Assembly: GCF_015776785.2 (NCBI RefSeq)
Contig: NZ_LFMD02000002.1
Coordinates: 708,916-772,915 of the forward strand
Reading direction: 5' to 3'
Origin: Kitasatospora sp. SUK 42
Lineage (GTDB): Bacteria > Actinomycetota > Actinomycetes > Streptomycetales > Streptomycetaceae
DNA: 64,000 bases
The number at the start of each line of letters is the position of its first letter. Positions within the stretch are counted from its first letter, which is position 1. Of this stretch, positions 1-7,974 are shown piece after piece. Position numbers and translations under genes: made by a program. The notes below the pieces were generated by a model. It saw nothing but the letters and a program-made list of their open reading frames with translations, was not told the DNA's origin and did no database searches.

Positions 1-212
1 AGTTCACCGCCCACTCCGGACGGCAACCGCCCCGCGCACCTGACGATCCGGCATCCTCGCCTCCGCCACAAGGCGGCGCCCGAGGCGCATCACGGCAACA
101 GGCGCACGCCATGCGCTGCGCGCCGCCACCGCACCACGCACGACGCACCAGAGAAAACGACACACAGTCACCGTCCCGTAACCATCGGCAACGACAACCT
201 GTTGGGGGAGGC

Positions 213-890
213 ATGGACAACCTGTTCGGCGAACTTCGACTGGGGCACCTGCGGCTGGCACCGCTGGGCGCGCGCCGCCGCACCAAGGCCACCGCGTCCC
301 AGGCCGCCGCGGAGTACACCGGCCGCTGGGGCTGGGCGGTCGCCACCGGCGACCCTGCCGCCCCCGCCACCGCCCAGACCCGCTGTCCCTGCGGCTCCCA
401 CCGCTGCGCCGCGCCCGGCCTGCACCCCGTGCCGGGCATCGGGGTCCGGGCCCCCGCCACCGGCGCCGCGGACTCGGTGCTGTTCCTCACCGGCCGCGCC
501 TTCGACGTGCTGGACGTCCCCGAGCAGGCCGGCCTCCAGGCGCTGGTCCGCCTGGAGCGGATGGGCACCCAGGTCGGCCCGGTGCTCGCCCCGCCCACCG
601 GCCGGCTCCAGTTCCTGGTCGCCCCCGGCACCGCCCGCCGACTGCCCGACCTGCTGTACCGGATGGGCTGGGACGACGCCGCGCTCGACCTGACCTGCCA
701 CGGCGAGGGCAGCTACGTCGCCGCCCCGCCCACCGTCCTCGGCGGGCTCGGCCCGGTCCGCTGGCTGCGCCGCCCCACCCGCGACAACGCCGGCTGCCCC
801 CCTGAGGCCCGGCTGCTGCTCGGCACCCTCGCCTACGCCTGCCACCGCGGCCGCGAGCGCACCGCCGAGCCGGTCTGGATGGCGTCCTGA
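213..890 (+). CDS. Prim-Pol (bifunctional DNA primase/polymerase N-terminal) domain protein
   Basis: A 225-residue protein. The ATG at 213 is chosen over an upstream GTG/ATG reading because GGGGGAG lies just before it. The middle of the protein has the family pattern GWAVATGD, a Cys cluster (CPCGSHRC) followed by PGLHP, and AFDVLDVP, which corresponds to the acidic strand of Prim-Pol domains. This domain type occurs in archaeo-eukaryotic primase-like enzymes of plasmids and phages and also as short stand-alone proteins in Streptomyces. There is no helicase or second catalytic domain, so replication activity is not shown. It is transcribed towards ftsY and ends 160 bp from it. The family assignment is fairly sure; the cellular role is unknown. 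Confidence 0.7.
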   Translation: MDNLFGELRLGHLRLAPLGARRRTKATASQAAAEYTGRWGWAVATGDPAAPATAQTRCPCGSHRCAAPGLHPVPGIGVRAPATGAADSVLFLTGRAFDVLDVPEQAGLQALVRLERMGTQVGPVLAPPTGRLQFLVAPGTARRLPDLLYRMGWDDAALDLTCHGEGSYVAAPPTVLGGLGPVRWLRRPTRDNAGCPPEARLLLGTLAYACHRGRERTAEPVWMAS

Positions 891-999
891 CCGAGGCCCC
901 GCCGACACGGCGGCCCGCCTCCGGGCCACGCGCTGAGGCAGGCGAAGCGGAGGCAGCGAAGCGAGCGAGGGCAGGCGAAGCGAGGGCGGAGGCATGCGA

Positions 1000-1031
1000 A
1001 AGGGTCCGCCCCCTCACGGGAGCGGACCCTT
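1000..1031 (-). terminator. Terminator hairpin between the Prim-Pol gene and ftsY
   Basis: AAGGGTCCGC and GCGGACCCTT form perfect 10-bp arms with a 12-nt loop. It lies 19 bp beyond the ftsY stop codon and 110 bp after the convergent upstream gene, so it probably ends both transcripts. Confidence 0.7.
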
Positions 1032-1049
1032 CGTCGACGGGGGCTTCGG

Positions 1050-2261
1050 TCAGTCCCCGATCAGCGCGTCCACGAACGCGCCCGGCTCGAACGGCGCCAG
1101 GTCGTCCGCGCCCTCGCCCAGGCCGATCAGCTTGACCGGCACACCCAGCTCGCGCTGCACCGCGACCACGATGCCGCCCTTGGCGGTGCCGTCCAGCTTG
1201 GTCAGCACGATGCCGGTGATGTCCACCACCTCGGCGAACACCCGGGCCTGGATCAGACCGTTCTGACCGGTGGTGGCGTCCAGCACCAGCAGCACCTCGT
1301 CCACCGGGCCGTGCTTCTCGACGACCCGCTTGACCTTGCCCAGCTCGTCCATCAGGCCGGTCTTGGTGTGCAGTCGGCCGGCGGTGTCGATCAGCACGGT
1401 GTCCGCGCCCTCGGCGATGCCCTCCTTGACCGCGTCGAAGGCGATCGAGGCCGGGTCCCCGCCCTCGGGGCCGCGCACGGTGCGCGCGCCGACCCGCTCG
1501 CCCCAGGTCTGCAGCTGGTCCGCGGCGGCGGCCCGGAAGGTGTCGGCCGCGCCGAGCACCACCTTGCGGCCGTCGGCGACCAGGACGCGGGCGAGCTTGC
1601 CGGTGGTGGTGGTCTTGCCGACGCCGTTGACGCCGACGACCAGGACCACGGCCGGGCCCTCCTCGTGCTTGGTGGAGCGGACGGAACGGTCGGCGTCCTT
1701 GCCGACCAGCTCGACCAGCTCCTCGCGCAGCAGGCCGCGCAGTTCGTCGGGCGTACGGGTGCCGAGCACCTTCACCCGGGTGCGCAGCCGCTCGACCAGC
1801 TCCTGGGTCGGGGCGACGCCGACGTCCGCGGTGAGCAGGGTCTCCTCGATCTCCTCCCAGGTGTCCTCGTCCAGGTGCTCGCGCGAGAGCAGCGAGAGCA
1901 GGCCCTTGCCGAGCGAGTTCTGCGAGCGGGAGAGCCGGGAGCGCAGCCGGACCAGCCGGCCGGCGGTGGGCTCGGGGACCTCGACGGCGGGCGCCGCCTC
2001 GGCCACCTCGGGGGCCTCGACCTCGACGGCCTCGGGGGCCTCGGGGAGCGGGACCTCCTCGACGGTGCGGCGCGGCTCCTCGGTGGGCGGCGCGGCCTCC
2101 TCGCCGACCTGGGGTTCCTGCGGGGTGGTCTTCGGCGCCGTGATGACCGGCGCCTGCGACTTCGGGGGCAGCTCCCGGCGGCGTCTGCCGGAAACGACGA
2201 GGCCCGCGATCGCACTGATGGCGATCACGGCGATGACTACGGCGAGGATCACGTATTCCAC
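1050..2261 (-). CDS. ftsY: Signal recognition particle receptor FtsY
   Basis: A 403-residue SRP receptor GTPase that brings Ffh/4.5S RNA-ribosome complexes to the Sec translocon at the membrane. Residues 1-25 form a hydrophobic membrane anchor, typical of actinobacterial FtsY. Residues about 30-95 are an acidic Pro/Glu-rich linker (A domain). The NG domain follows: a helical N domain from about 100, then G1 GVNGVGKTTTTGKLA, DTFRAAA, DTAGRL and TKLDGTAKGG. The start is GTG at 2261, preceded by AAGGAGA at 5 nt. It follows smc in the same direction after a 241-bp gap that contains a terminator, so it probably has its own promoter. Confidence 0.97.
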   Translation of the reverse strand: MEYVILAVVIAVIAISAIAGLVVSGRRRRELPPKSQAPVITAPKTTPQEPQVGEEAAPPTEEPRRTVEEVPLPEAPEAVEVEAPEVAEAAPAVEVPEPTAGRLVRLRSRLSRSQNSLGKGLLSLLSREHLDEDTWEEIEETLLTADVGVAPTQELVERLRTRVKVLGTRTPDELRGLLREELVELVGKDADRSVRSTKHEEGPAVVLVVGVNGVGKTTTTGKLARVLVADGRKVVLGAADTFRAAAADQLQTWGERVGARTVRGPEGGDPASIAFDAVKEGIAEGADTVLIDTAGRLHTKTGLMDELGKVKRVVEKHGPVDEVLLVLDATTGQNGLIQARVFAEVVDITGIVLTKLDGTAKGGIVVAVQRELGVPVKLIGLGEGADDLAPFEPGAFVDALIGD

Positions 2262-2341
2262 ATAAATCTCCTTCGTTGGGTCCCCCGACAGAGTGATCCT
2301 TCGGTCACCGACGCACTCGCGTCGCCGCCTCCCCTACGCTG

Positions 2342-2365
2342 ACCAGTGTGCCGTTCGGCACCGGT
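2342..2365. promoter_or_regulatory. Dyad symmetry in the smc-ftsY gap
   Basis: ACCaGtGTGCCG-tt-CGGCACcGGT is a near-perfect 24-bp dyad about 80 bp upstream of the ftsY start. It could be an operator or a transcript hairpin in the ftsY leader. No regulator is assigned. Confidence 0.3.
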
Positions 2366-2410
2366 CAGGGCTTGGCCGTCACGAGGTTGTTTCAACGGCT
2401 GAGTGAGAAG

Positions 2411-2431
2411 CCCCCTCGCAGGGCGAGGGGG
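2411..2431 (-). terminator. smc terminator hairpin
   Basis: CCCCCTCGC-agg-GCGAGGGGG, 9-bp perfect arms, 72 bp beyond the smc stop codon. Confidence 0.65.
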
Positions 2432-2502
2432 AGGAGTCACAACCGCTCCAGTATCCGGGATCGGTCGCGCCGGGGGCAGCTGCCCCGGCACAGGTCGACG
2501 GG

Positions 2503-5500
2503 TCAGGCCCCCGTCGCCCCGGAGTCGCTCGTCTCCTCCTGCTGCCGGGGCACCACCGCACGCGATCCGCGTTCCCGCCGCCCTCCCCCGGCCTGGCGGC
2601 CGGGAGGCGTCGCCTCGCGCAGCCGCTGGCTGATCACCTGCGAGATCCCGTCGCCCTTCATCGTCACGCCGTACAGGGCGTCGGCGGACTCCATGGTCAG
2701 CTTCTGGTGGGTGATCACGATCAGCTGGGAGCTCTCCCGCAGCTCCTCCATGATCCCGATCAGCCGGCGCAGGTTGGTCTCGTCCAGCGCCGCCTCCACC
2801 TCGTCCATCACGTAGAACGGACTGGGCCGGGCCTTGAAGATCGCCACCAGCAGCGCCACCGCGGTCAGCGAGCGCTCGCCGCCGGAGAGCAGCGACAGCC
2901 GCTTGACCTTCTTGCCCGGCGGGCGGGCCTCCACCTCGACCCCGGTGGTGAGCATGTCGTCCGGGTCGGTCAGCACCAGCCGCCCCTCGCCGCCCGGGAA
3001 GAGCCGGGCGAAGACGCCCTCGAACTGGGCGGCGGTGTCGTGGTACGCCGAGGTGAACAGCTGCTCGACCCGCTGGTCCACGTCCCGGACGATGTCCATC
3101 AGGTCGCGCCGGCTGCGCTTGAGGTCGTCCAGCTGCTCGCCGAGGAACCTGTGGCGCTCCTCCAGCGCGGCGAACTCCTCCAGCGCCAGCGGGTTGACCT
3201 TGCCCAGCTGCTGGTACGCCTTCTCGGCGGCCCTGAGCCGCTTCTCCTGCTCGGCCCGGACGTACGGGTACGGCGCCCCCGACGGCTCGCCCGGTTGGCC
3301 GCCGTCCTCGGGCGCCGACGGCGGGACGGCCTGGTCCGGCCCGTACGAGGCCAGCAGTTCACCCCCGTCGATGCCGAACTCCTCCAGCGCGCGGGCCTCC
3401 AGCTGCTCGATCCGCAGCCGCTTCTCCGCCCGCAGCACCTCGTCCCGGTGCCCGGCGTCGACCAGCTTGTCCAACTCCTCCTTGAGGCCCCGACCGTGCT
3501 CCCGGTGGTCCCGCAGCTCGGTCTCGCGCTCGGTGCGCGCCTGTTCGACGGCCGCGCGCCCGGCGTCCGCGCGGGCCAGCGACACCTCCAGACAGGCCAG
3601 CAGCTGCCGGGCGCCGGCCGCGACGGCGTTCGCGACCCCGGCGTCGTGCGCGGCACGCCGACGGCGCTCGGCGGCCTGGGCGCGCGCCTCGCGTTCGGCG
3701 CGCGCCGCCCGGTCCAGCTGGTCGGCCCGGCCGGCGAGGGCGCGGACCCGCTCCTCGTGGGTGCGCACCGAGAGCCGGGCCTCCAGCTCGGCCTGCCGGG
3801 CGGCGGAGGCGGCCTCGGTCAGCCGCTGCTGCTCGGCGGGGTCGGGCTCGTCCTCCCCGGCCTCCGCGGACTCCTCGGCGACGGCCAGTCGTTCGGCCAA
3901 CTCCTCCGCGGCGGTGATCAGTTCGGCCAGCCCCTGCTCGGCCCGGGCGGCGGCGGCCGACAGCCGTTCGGCCTCCCCGGCGGCGGCTCGGGCCTGCCCG
4001 CCGAGGCGGCCCAGCGCGCCGGCCACCTGCGCCCGCTCCTTCTCCGCCTGCCGCTGCCGCTCTCCGAGGCGTTCCACCTCGGCGGCCGACTCCCGGCGCA
4101 GCTCGGTGAGTTCGGCCAGCCGCTCGGCCGACTCGGCGCAGCGGAGGGCGAGTTCCTCGATCGCCCGGGCCGCCTCGTCCACCGCGACCTGGGTCTCCAG
4201 CAGGCTGGGCGCCCCGCCGGAGCCGCCGTGCGCGAAGCCGGCGCCCAGCCGGTCCCCCTCGGCGGTGACGGCGGACACCCCGGGGTGCCCGGCGACGAGC
4301 CGCAGCGCCCCGTCCAAATCGTCGACCACCGCCACCCCGGCCAGCAGGCCGTGCACGGCGGCGATCAACTCCGCTGGCCCGTCCACCAGTTCGGCCGCCC
4401 AACGGGCTCCGCCCGGCAGCTCCCCCGCCGCGCCGGGCGCCCCGGCCGCCCCGGCGATCAGCAGTGCGGCCCGCCCGGCGTCCTGGGCCCGCAGCAGCCG
4501 CAGCGCCTCTGCGGCGGCGGACGGCGAGTCGACGGCCACCGCGTCGGCCGCCGCCCCGAGCGCCGCCGCGACGGGCACCTCGTACCCGGCCTCGATCCGC
4601 AGCAGCGCGGCCGCCGGGCCGAGCAGCCCGGCCAGTCGCTCCCCCGCCGCCAGCAGCGCGCCGGTGCCGTCCTTGCGGCGCAGCCCGAGCGAGAGCGCCT
4701 CGTGCCGCGCGGTGAGCCCGGCCCGTTCGCGCTCGGCGGCCCCGGCCGCCTCCCTGGCGGCGGCCAACTCCCGCTCCACCGCTGCCAGTTCCTCACGCGC
4801 CCGGCGGTACCCGTCCTCGGCCGGCTCGTCGTCCCCGGCCAGGCCGTCCACCTGCCGCTGGAGCTCGTCCAGTTCGCCCTGCGCGGCGTCGGCGCGCAGC
4901 AGCGCCTCGTCCCGGGCCTCGGTGAGCCGGCCGATCTCGTCCTGTGCGGAGGCGGCCCTGGACCGGGCGGCCGCGACCTGCCCCTGCAACCGGGCCAGGC
5001 CCTCCCGGCGGTCCGCGATGGCCCGGGCGGCGTCCCGCAGCCGGCGCTCCTCCGCGGCCAGGGCGCGTTCCAGCTCGCCCTTGCGCTCGACCGCCTCGGC
5101 CAGCGCGTACTGTGCCTCCTCCAGCGCCTCGGCGAGCGCGGCCTCCTCCTCGCGGACCCGCTCGGCCTCGCGCTCCAGCTCCTCCGGATCGCGGCCGCGC
5201 CGCTCCTCGACCTGTCCCCCGGCGGCGGCGTGCCGGGCCCGGGCCTCGGCCAGCCCGATCGTGCCGCGGGTGCGTTCGGCGAGCGCGGAGAGCCGGTACC
5301 AGGTCTGCCGGGCGGTCTCCAGGCTCGGGCCGAGCTGCTGGACCTGCGCCTCCAGGACCCGCTCGCGCTGCACCGCGCGGGCCAGCTCCTGCTCGACGGT
5401 GGTCCGCCGCAGCCGCAGCGCCAGTTCGTCGGCGACCTCCGCCTCGACCGCCTGACGCAGGGTGAGCACGTCGTCGGCGAGCAGCCGCAGCCGGGCGTCG

Positions 5501-6168
5501 CGCAGGTCGGCCTGGATGCCTGCGGCCCGGCGGGCGGTCCTGGCCTGCCGGCCGAGTGGTCCGAGCTGGCGGCGCAGTTCGGCCACCAGGTCCTGGACCC
5601 GGTTGAGGTTGCCCTGCATCGCGTCCAGCTTCCGCAGCGCCTTCTCCTTGCGCCTGCGGTGCTTGAGGACGCCGGCCGCCTCCTCGATGAAGGCGCGCCT
5701 GCCCATCGGGTCGGCGTGCAGGACGGAGTCGAGCCGGCCCTGTCCGACGATGACGTGCATCTCGCGGCCGATGCCGGAGTCGGAGAGCAGTTCCTGGATG
5801 TCCAGCAGGCGGCAGGTCTCACCGTTGAGCGCGTACTCGCTGCCGCCGTTGCGGAACATGGTCCGGGTGATCGTCACCTCGGAGTACTCGATCGGCAGGG
5901 CGCCGTCGCCGTTGTCGATGGTGACGCTGACCTCGGCGCGGCCGAGCGGGGCGCGCCCGCTGGTCCCGGCGAAGATGACGTCCTCCATCTTGCCGCCGCG
6001 CAACGACTTGACCCCCTGCTCCCCCATCACCCAGGACAGCGCGTCGACCACGTTCGACTTGCCGGAGCCGTTCGGGCCGACCACGCAGGTGATGCCCGGC
6101 TCGAAGCGCAGGGTGGTGCTGGAGGCGAAGGACTTGAACCCGCGTAGCGTCAGGCTCTTCAGGTGCAC
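2503..6168 (-). CDS. smc: Chromosome segregation ATPase SMC
   Basis: A 1221-residue SMC protein that, with ScpAB, loads at parS and aligns chromosome arms; in streptomycetes it helps compact genomes during sporulation. Walker A GPNGSGKSN is at residues 31-39. Long coiled coils flank a Gly/Ala-rich hinge at about residues 500-640. The C-terminal signature LSGGERSLTA and Walker B FYVMDEVEAALD sit near residues 1125-1165. The open frame extends 27 codons upstream, but GTG at 6168 (MHLKSLTLRGFKSF) is chosen because it matches the family start and has GAGGAG 9 nt upstream. The length is slightly above the usual 1180-1190. A Pro/Gly linker at about residues 980-1000 and an Arg-rich tail are variable additions. 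Confidence 0.97.
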   Translation of the reverse strand: MHLKSLTLRGFKSFASSTTLRFEPGITCVVGPNGSGKSNVVDALSWVMGEQGVKSLRGGKMEDVIFAGTSGRAPLGRAEVSVTIDNGDGALPIEYSEVTITRTMFRNGGSEYALNGETCRLLDIQELLSDSGIGREMHVIVGQGRLDSVLHADPMGRRAFIEEAAGVLKHRRRKEKALRKLDAMQGNLNRVQDLVAELRRQLGPLGRQARTARRAAGIQADLRDARLRLLADDVLTLRQAVEAEVADELALRLRRTTVEQELARAVQRERVLEAQVQQLGPSLETARQTWYRLSALAERTRGTIGLAEARARHAAAGGQVEERRGRDPEELEREAERVREEEAALAEALEEAQYALAEAVERKGELERALAAEERRLRDAARAIADRREGLARLQGQVAAARSRAASAQDEIGRLTEARDEALLRADAAQGELDELQRQVDGLAGDDEPAEDGYRRAREELAAVERELAAAREAAGAAERERAGLTARHEALSLGLRRKDGTGALLAAGERLAGLLGPAAALLRIEAGYEVPVAAALGAAADAVAVDSPSAAAEALRLLRAQDAGRAALLIAGAAGAPGAAGELPGGARWAAELVDGPAELIAAVHGLLAGVAVVDDLDGALRLVAGHPGVSAVTAEGDRLGAGFAHGGSGGAPSLLETQVAVDEAARAIEELALRCAESAERLAELTELRRESAAEVERLGERQRQAEKERAQVAGALGRLGGQARAAAGEAERLSAAAARAEQGLAELITAAEELAERLAVAEESAEAGEDEPDPAEQQRLTEAASAARQAELEARLSVRTHEERVRALAGRADQLDRAARAEREARAQAAERRRRAAHDAGVANAVAAGARQLLACLEVSLARADAGRAAVEQARTERETELRDHREHGRGLKEELDKLVDAGHRDEVLRAEKRLRIEQLEARALEEFGIDGGELLASYGPDQAVPPSAPEDGGQPGEPSGAPYPYVRAEQEKRLRAAEKAYQQLGKVNPLALEEFAALEERHRFLGEQLDDLKRSRRDLMDIVRDVDQRVEQLFTSAYHDTAAQFEGVFARLFPGGEGRLVLTDPDDMLTTGVEVEARPPGKKVKRLSLLSGGERSLTAVALLVAIFKARPSPFYVMDEVEAALDETNLRRLIGIMEELRESSQLIVITHQKLTMESADALYGVTMKGDGISQVISQRLREATPPGRQAGGGRRERGSRAVVPRQQEETSDSGATGA

Positions 6169-6239
6169 GCGGCCGGTCTCCTCGTATCGCTCGCCAGGGG
6201 CCTCAGCGTGCGACTGTATCCGGAGTCGGACACGACGAA

Positions 6240-6262
6240 GGGACGCCACATCCGGGCGTCCC
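6240..6262 (-). terminator. Hairpin between the 67-residue gene and smc
   Basis: GGGACGCC-acatccg-GGCGTCCC, 8-bp perfect arms, 71 bp downstream of the small coiled-coil gene and upstream of the smc start. It supports starting smc at 6168 rather than further upstream. Confidence 0.5.
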
Positions 6263-6333
6263 TTGCAAAGCTGCGTCCCTTTCGGGGCGGCTCAGTGCAC
6301 AGCGGCGTCGATCTGTGAGGACCGGGGGCGGAC

Positions 6334-6537
6334 TCAGGTGAGCGCCGGCTCCCGCTGCTCCAGATCGATGCTGTTGAGCAGCGAGTGCTCGTCAGCGACA
6401 GCGGTGAGAGCGTCGTTCTCAGCCTGCATCCGAAGGAGCTCGGCTTCAAGGTCCTGGACGCGCTGCTGAAGCCGTCGCATCTCGGAGAGCATTCGCGGGT
6501 CGGGGCCGCCGACGTACCCGAGAAGCGCCTTTGCCAT
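6334..6537 (-). CDS. Small coiled-coil protein upstream of smc
   Basis: A 67-residue protein starting at ATG 6537 with GGAGG 10 nt upstream. It begins MAKALLGYVGGPDPRML and continues as one amphipathic, charged helix (heptad-like Leu spacing in MRRLQQRVQDLEAELLRMQ) to an acidic end. I do not recognise a named domain; I believe similar proteins lie beside smc in other Streptomyces, but cannot check. The N-terminal glycine-containing segment followed by a coiled coil suggests a dimerising or docking protein. It is followed by smc after 165 bp with a hairpin between, so co-transcription is possible but not required. The function is unknown. Confidence 0.75.
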   Translation of the reverse strand: MAKALLGYVGGPDPRMLSEMRRLQQRVQDLEAELLRMQAENDALTAVADEHSLLNSIDLEQREPALT

Positions 6538-6982
6538 GATGAATGGTCCTCCACGCTGAGTGACCGAACCGGAACGGTACAGGTCTAGGGGGAAGGGGGA
6601 CGCACGCGCGGCGCGCACCGGAAGTGCTGGCTGGGCACTACGGCACAACCACCGTGAGCTGGGCTCACGAGGGCATGCACCTACCGGAAAACGCGATCGT
6701 GTGCGCGGGCTTCAAGCGTCTCACCAAAGACGGTACGGGTCAACACGATCACCGCACGCTACCGCGCCCCTGTCACCTGCCCGGCGGTGTCGTCACGCCT
6801 GGGGGTCTCGGGCCCGGGTCCACCACGTGCTCGTGGATCATCGTTCGATGCGGAGTCAACCACGAGTCTGCCCGGATGGCAACCGTATGACACCGACGGT
6901 TGCGGATCAGTTCCGGGCCGCGGACGGGCCGCGGCCGTGGTAAGGGGGCCGGACGCGGGCTGGCCGGGCCGGGGCCGGCGGC
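6538..6982. other. 445-bp gap between acylphosphatase and the small coiled-coil gene
   Basis: No convincing gene was seen. It holds the presumed promoter of the 67-residue gene and, at 6654-6668, a perfect dyad GTGAGC-tgg-GCTCAC. Near 6914-6936 lie GC-rich direct and inverted repeats of GGCCGCGG type just beyond the acylphosphatase stop. Confidence 0.5.
6654..6668. promoter_or_regulatory. Candidate operator, GTGAGC-N3-GCTCAC
   Basis: A perfect 6+6 dyad about 115 bp upstream of the 67-residue gene. The GTGA...TCAC half-sites resemble, but do not closely match, the BldD box. It is reported as a dyad only. Confidence 0.3.
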
Positions 6983-7282
6983 TCAGCGGATCTCGAAGCC
7001 CTCGTAGCCCGCGCCGACGGCGGTCCAGATCTCGGTCACGCCGCTCACCGCGCCCGGGGTGTCCGGGCCGCGCAGCAGGGCGAGCAGCAGTTCGCAGTCG
7101 GCGGCCAGGCCCTCGGCCACCACCTGCACCCGGCCGTCGCCGAGGTTGCTGGCGTAGCCGGTCAGTCCGACCTCCAGCGCCCGCGCCCTGGTCCACCAGC
7201 GGAAGCCGACCTGCTGGACCTTCCCCCGGACCCAGGCGGTCACCCGGACCGGTTCCTCACTGTGGGCGTCGCGACCGTGCAT
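6983..7282 (-). CDS. acyP: Acylphosphatase
   Basis: A 99-residue acylphosphatase, which hydrolyses carboxyl-phosphate bonds of acyl phosphates in the cytosol. The phosphate-binding loop [12 protein letters not shown] (catalytic Arg in GFR) and the strand with catalytic Asn, [13 protein letters not shown], are intact. The length fits the family (about 90-100). ATG 7282 is the only reasonable start. The gene lies 29 bp downstream of the HxlR gene in the same direction. Confidence 0.92.
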   Translation of the reverse strand: MHGRDAHSEEPVRVTAWVRGKVQQVGFRWWTRARALEVGLTGYASNLGDGRVQVVAEGLAADCELLLALLRGPDTPGAVSGVTEIWTAVGAGYEGFEIR

Positions 7283-7311
7283 GCCCCGACCCTAACGAAC
7301 CTCGGGCCCGG

Positions 7312-7842
7312 TCACAGCTCCACGGGGCCCTCGACCGTCCAACCCGGGCTGTGCACCTCGGCGTGCAGTTCGCCGCGCCGGACCTCCCGGCCGCAGGTGC
7401 GGCAGACCCAGGCGGGGTCGTAGGGGTGCGGCTCATGGCCCTCGGGCGCGTGCGCGAAGGTCACCGGGGACTCCGGCAGCAGCCAGCGGTCGCCCCAGGC
7501 GCGCAGCGCGTGGGCGAGGGGGGCGAGGTCCCGCCCCGCCTCGGTGAGGTGGTACTCGTAGCGGGGCGGCCGCTCGCTGTACCGGCGGCGCTCGACCACT
7601 CCGGCCTCCTCCAGCGCCCGCAGCCGTGCGGTCAGCCGGTCGCGCGGCGCCCCGGTGTTGCGGGCGATCCGGTCGAAGCGGTGGTTGCCGTAGAACAGCT
7701 CGCGCACCGCGAGCAGCGCCCACTTCTCGCCGATCACCTGCAGCGCGGCCGCCATCGAGCAGGGCCGGCCAGGGACGGCCACGGTCCTGGCGACGGCTTC
7801 GGGGGTGCCGGTTTCGGGGGTGCCGGCGGTGTCGGAGGTCAC
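7312..7842 (-). CDS. HxlR-family winged-helix transcriptional regulator
   Basis: A 176-residue DNA-binding regulator. After a Thr/Ala-rich start, the HxlR domain covers residues about 25-125, with the conserved Cys near PCSMAAAL, IGEKWALLAVRELF, a helix-turn-helix around RIARNTGAPRDRLTARLRALEEAGVV and the wing RPPRYEYHLTEAG. HxlR proteins often sense thiol stress or aldehydes through that Cys. A C-terminal extension carries CRTCGREV, a CxxC pair that could bind zinc. Its target is not evident; it may co-transcribe with the acylphosphatase. Confidence 0.9.
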   Translation of the reverse strand: MTSDTAGTPETGTPEAVARTVAVPGRPCSMAAALQVIGEKWALLAVRELFYGNHRFDRIARNTGAPRDRLTARLRALEEAGVVERRRYSERPPRYEYHLTEAGRDLAPLAHALRAWGDRWLLPESPVTFAHAPEGHEPHPYDPAWVCRTCGREVRRGELHAEVHSPGWTVEGPVEL

Positions 7843-7919
7843 AGCGTCAGCCTGCCACGCCGGGTTGCCTTCTCAAACCCACAGCCCGTGCCCGGTTCCA
7901 CCGTCCCCGGACGGCGAAC

Positions 7920-7947
7920 GGCCCCGCCGGTCGGAACCGGCGGGGCC
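7920..7947 (-). terminator. Terminator of the TPM-like membrane protein gene
   Basis: GGCCCCGCCGGT-cgga-ACCGGCGGGGCC, 12-bp perfect arms with a 4-nt loop, 27 bp after the stop codon at 7975. Confidence 0.75.
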
Positions 7948-7974
7948 GCGGGCATCGGCCCTCGGACGGAGGGA

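Noticed and set aside
2707-6147. A 1146-codon open frame opposite smc, and other long antisense frames (for example 15383-19510, 18998-20554, 51219-54584)
   Set aside because: In DNA of this GC content, frames opposite or beside a real gene stay open for long distances. They show compositions rich in Arg, Gly, Pro and Ala or Ser, have no family motifs, and lie over well-identified genes.
6624-6890. An 88-codon plus-strand frame in the acyP-smc gap
   Set aside because: Weak ribosome site, CTA codons and no recognisable domain; it overlaps the likely promoter of the 67-residue gene.
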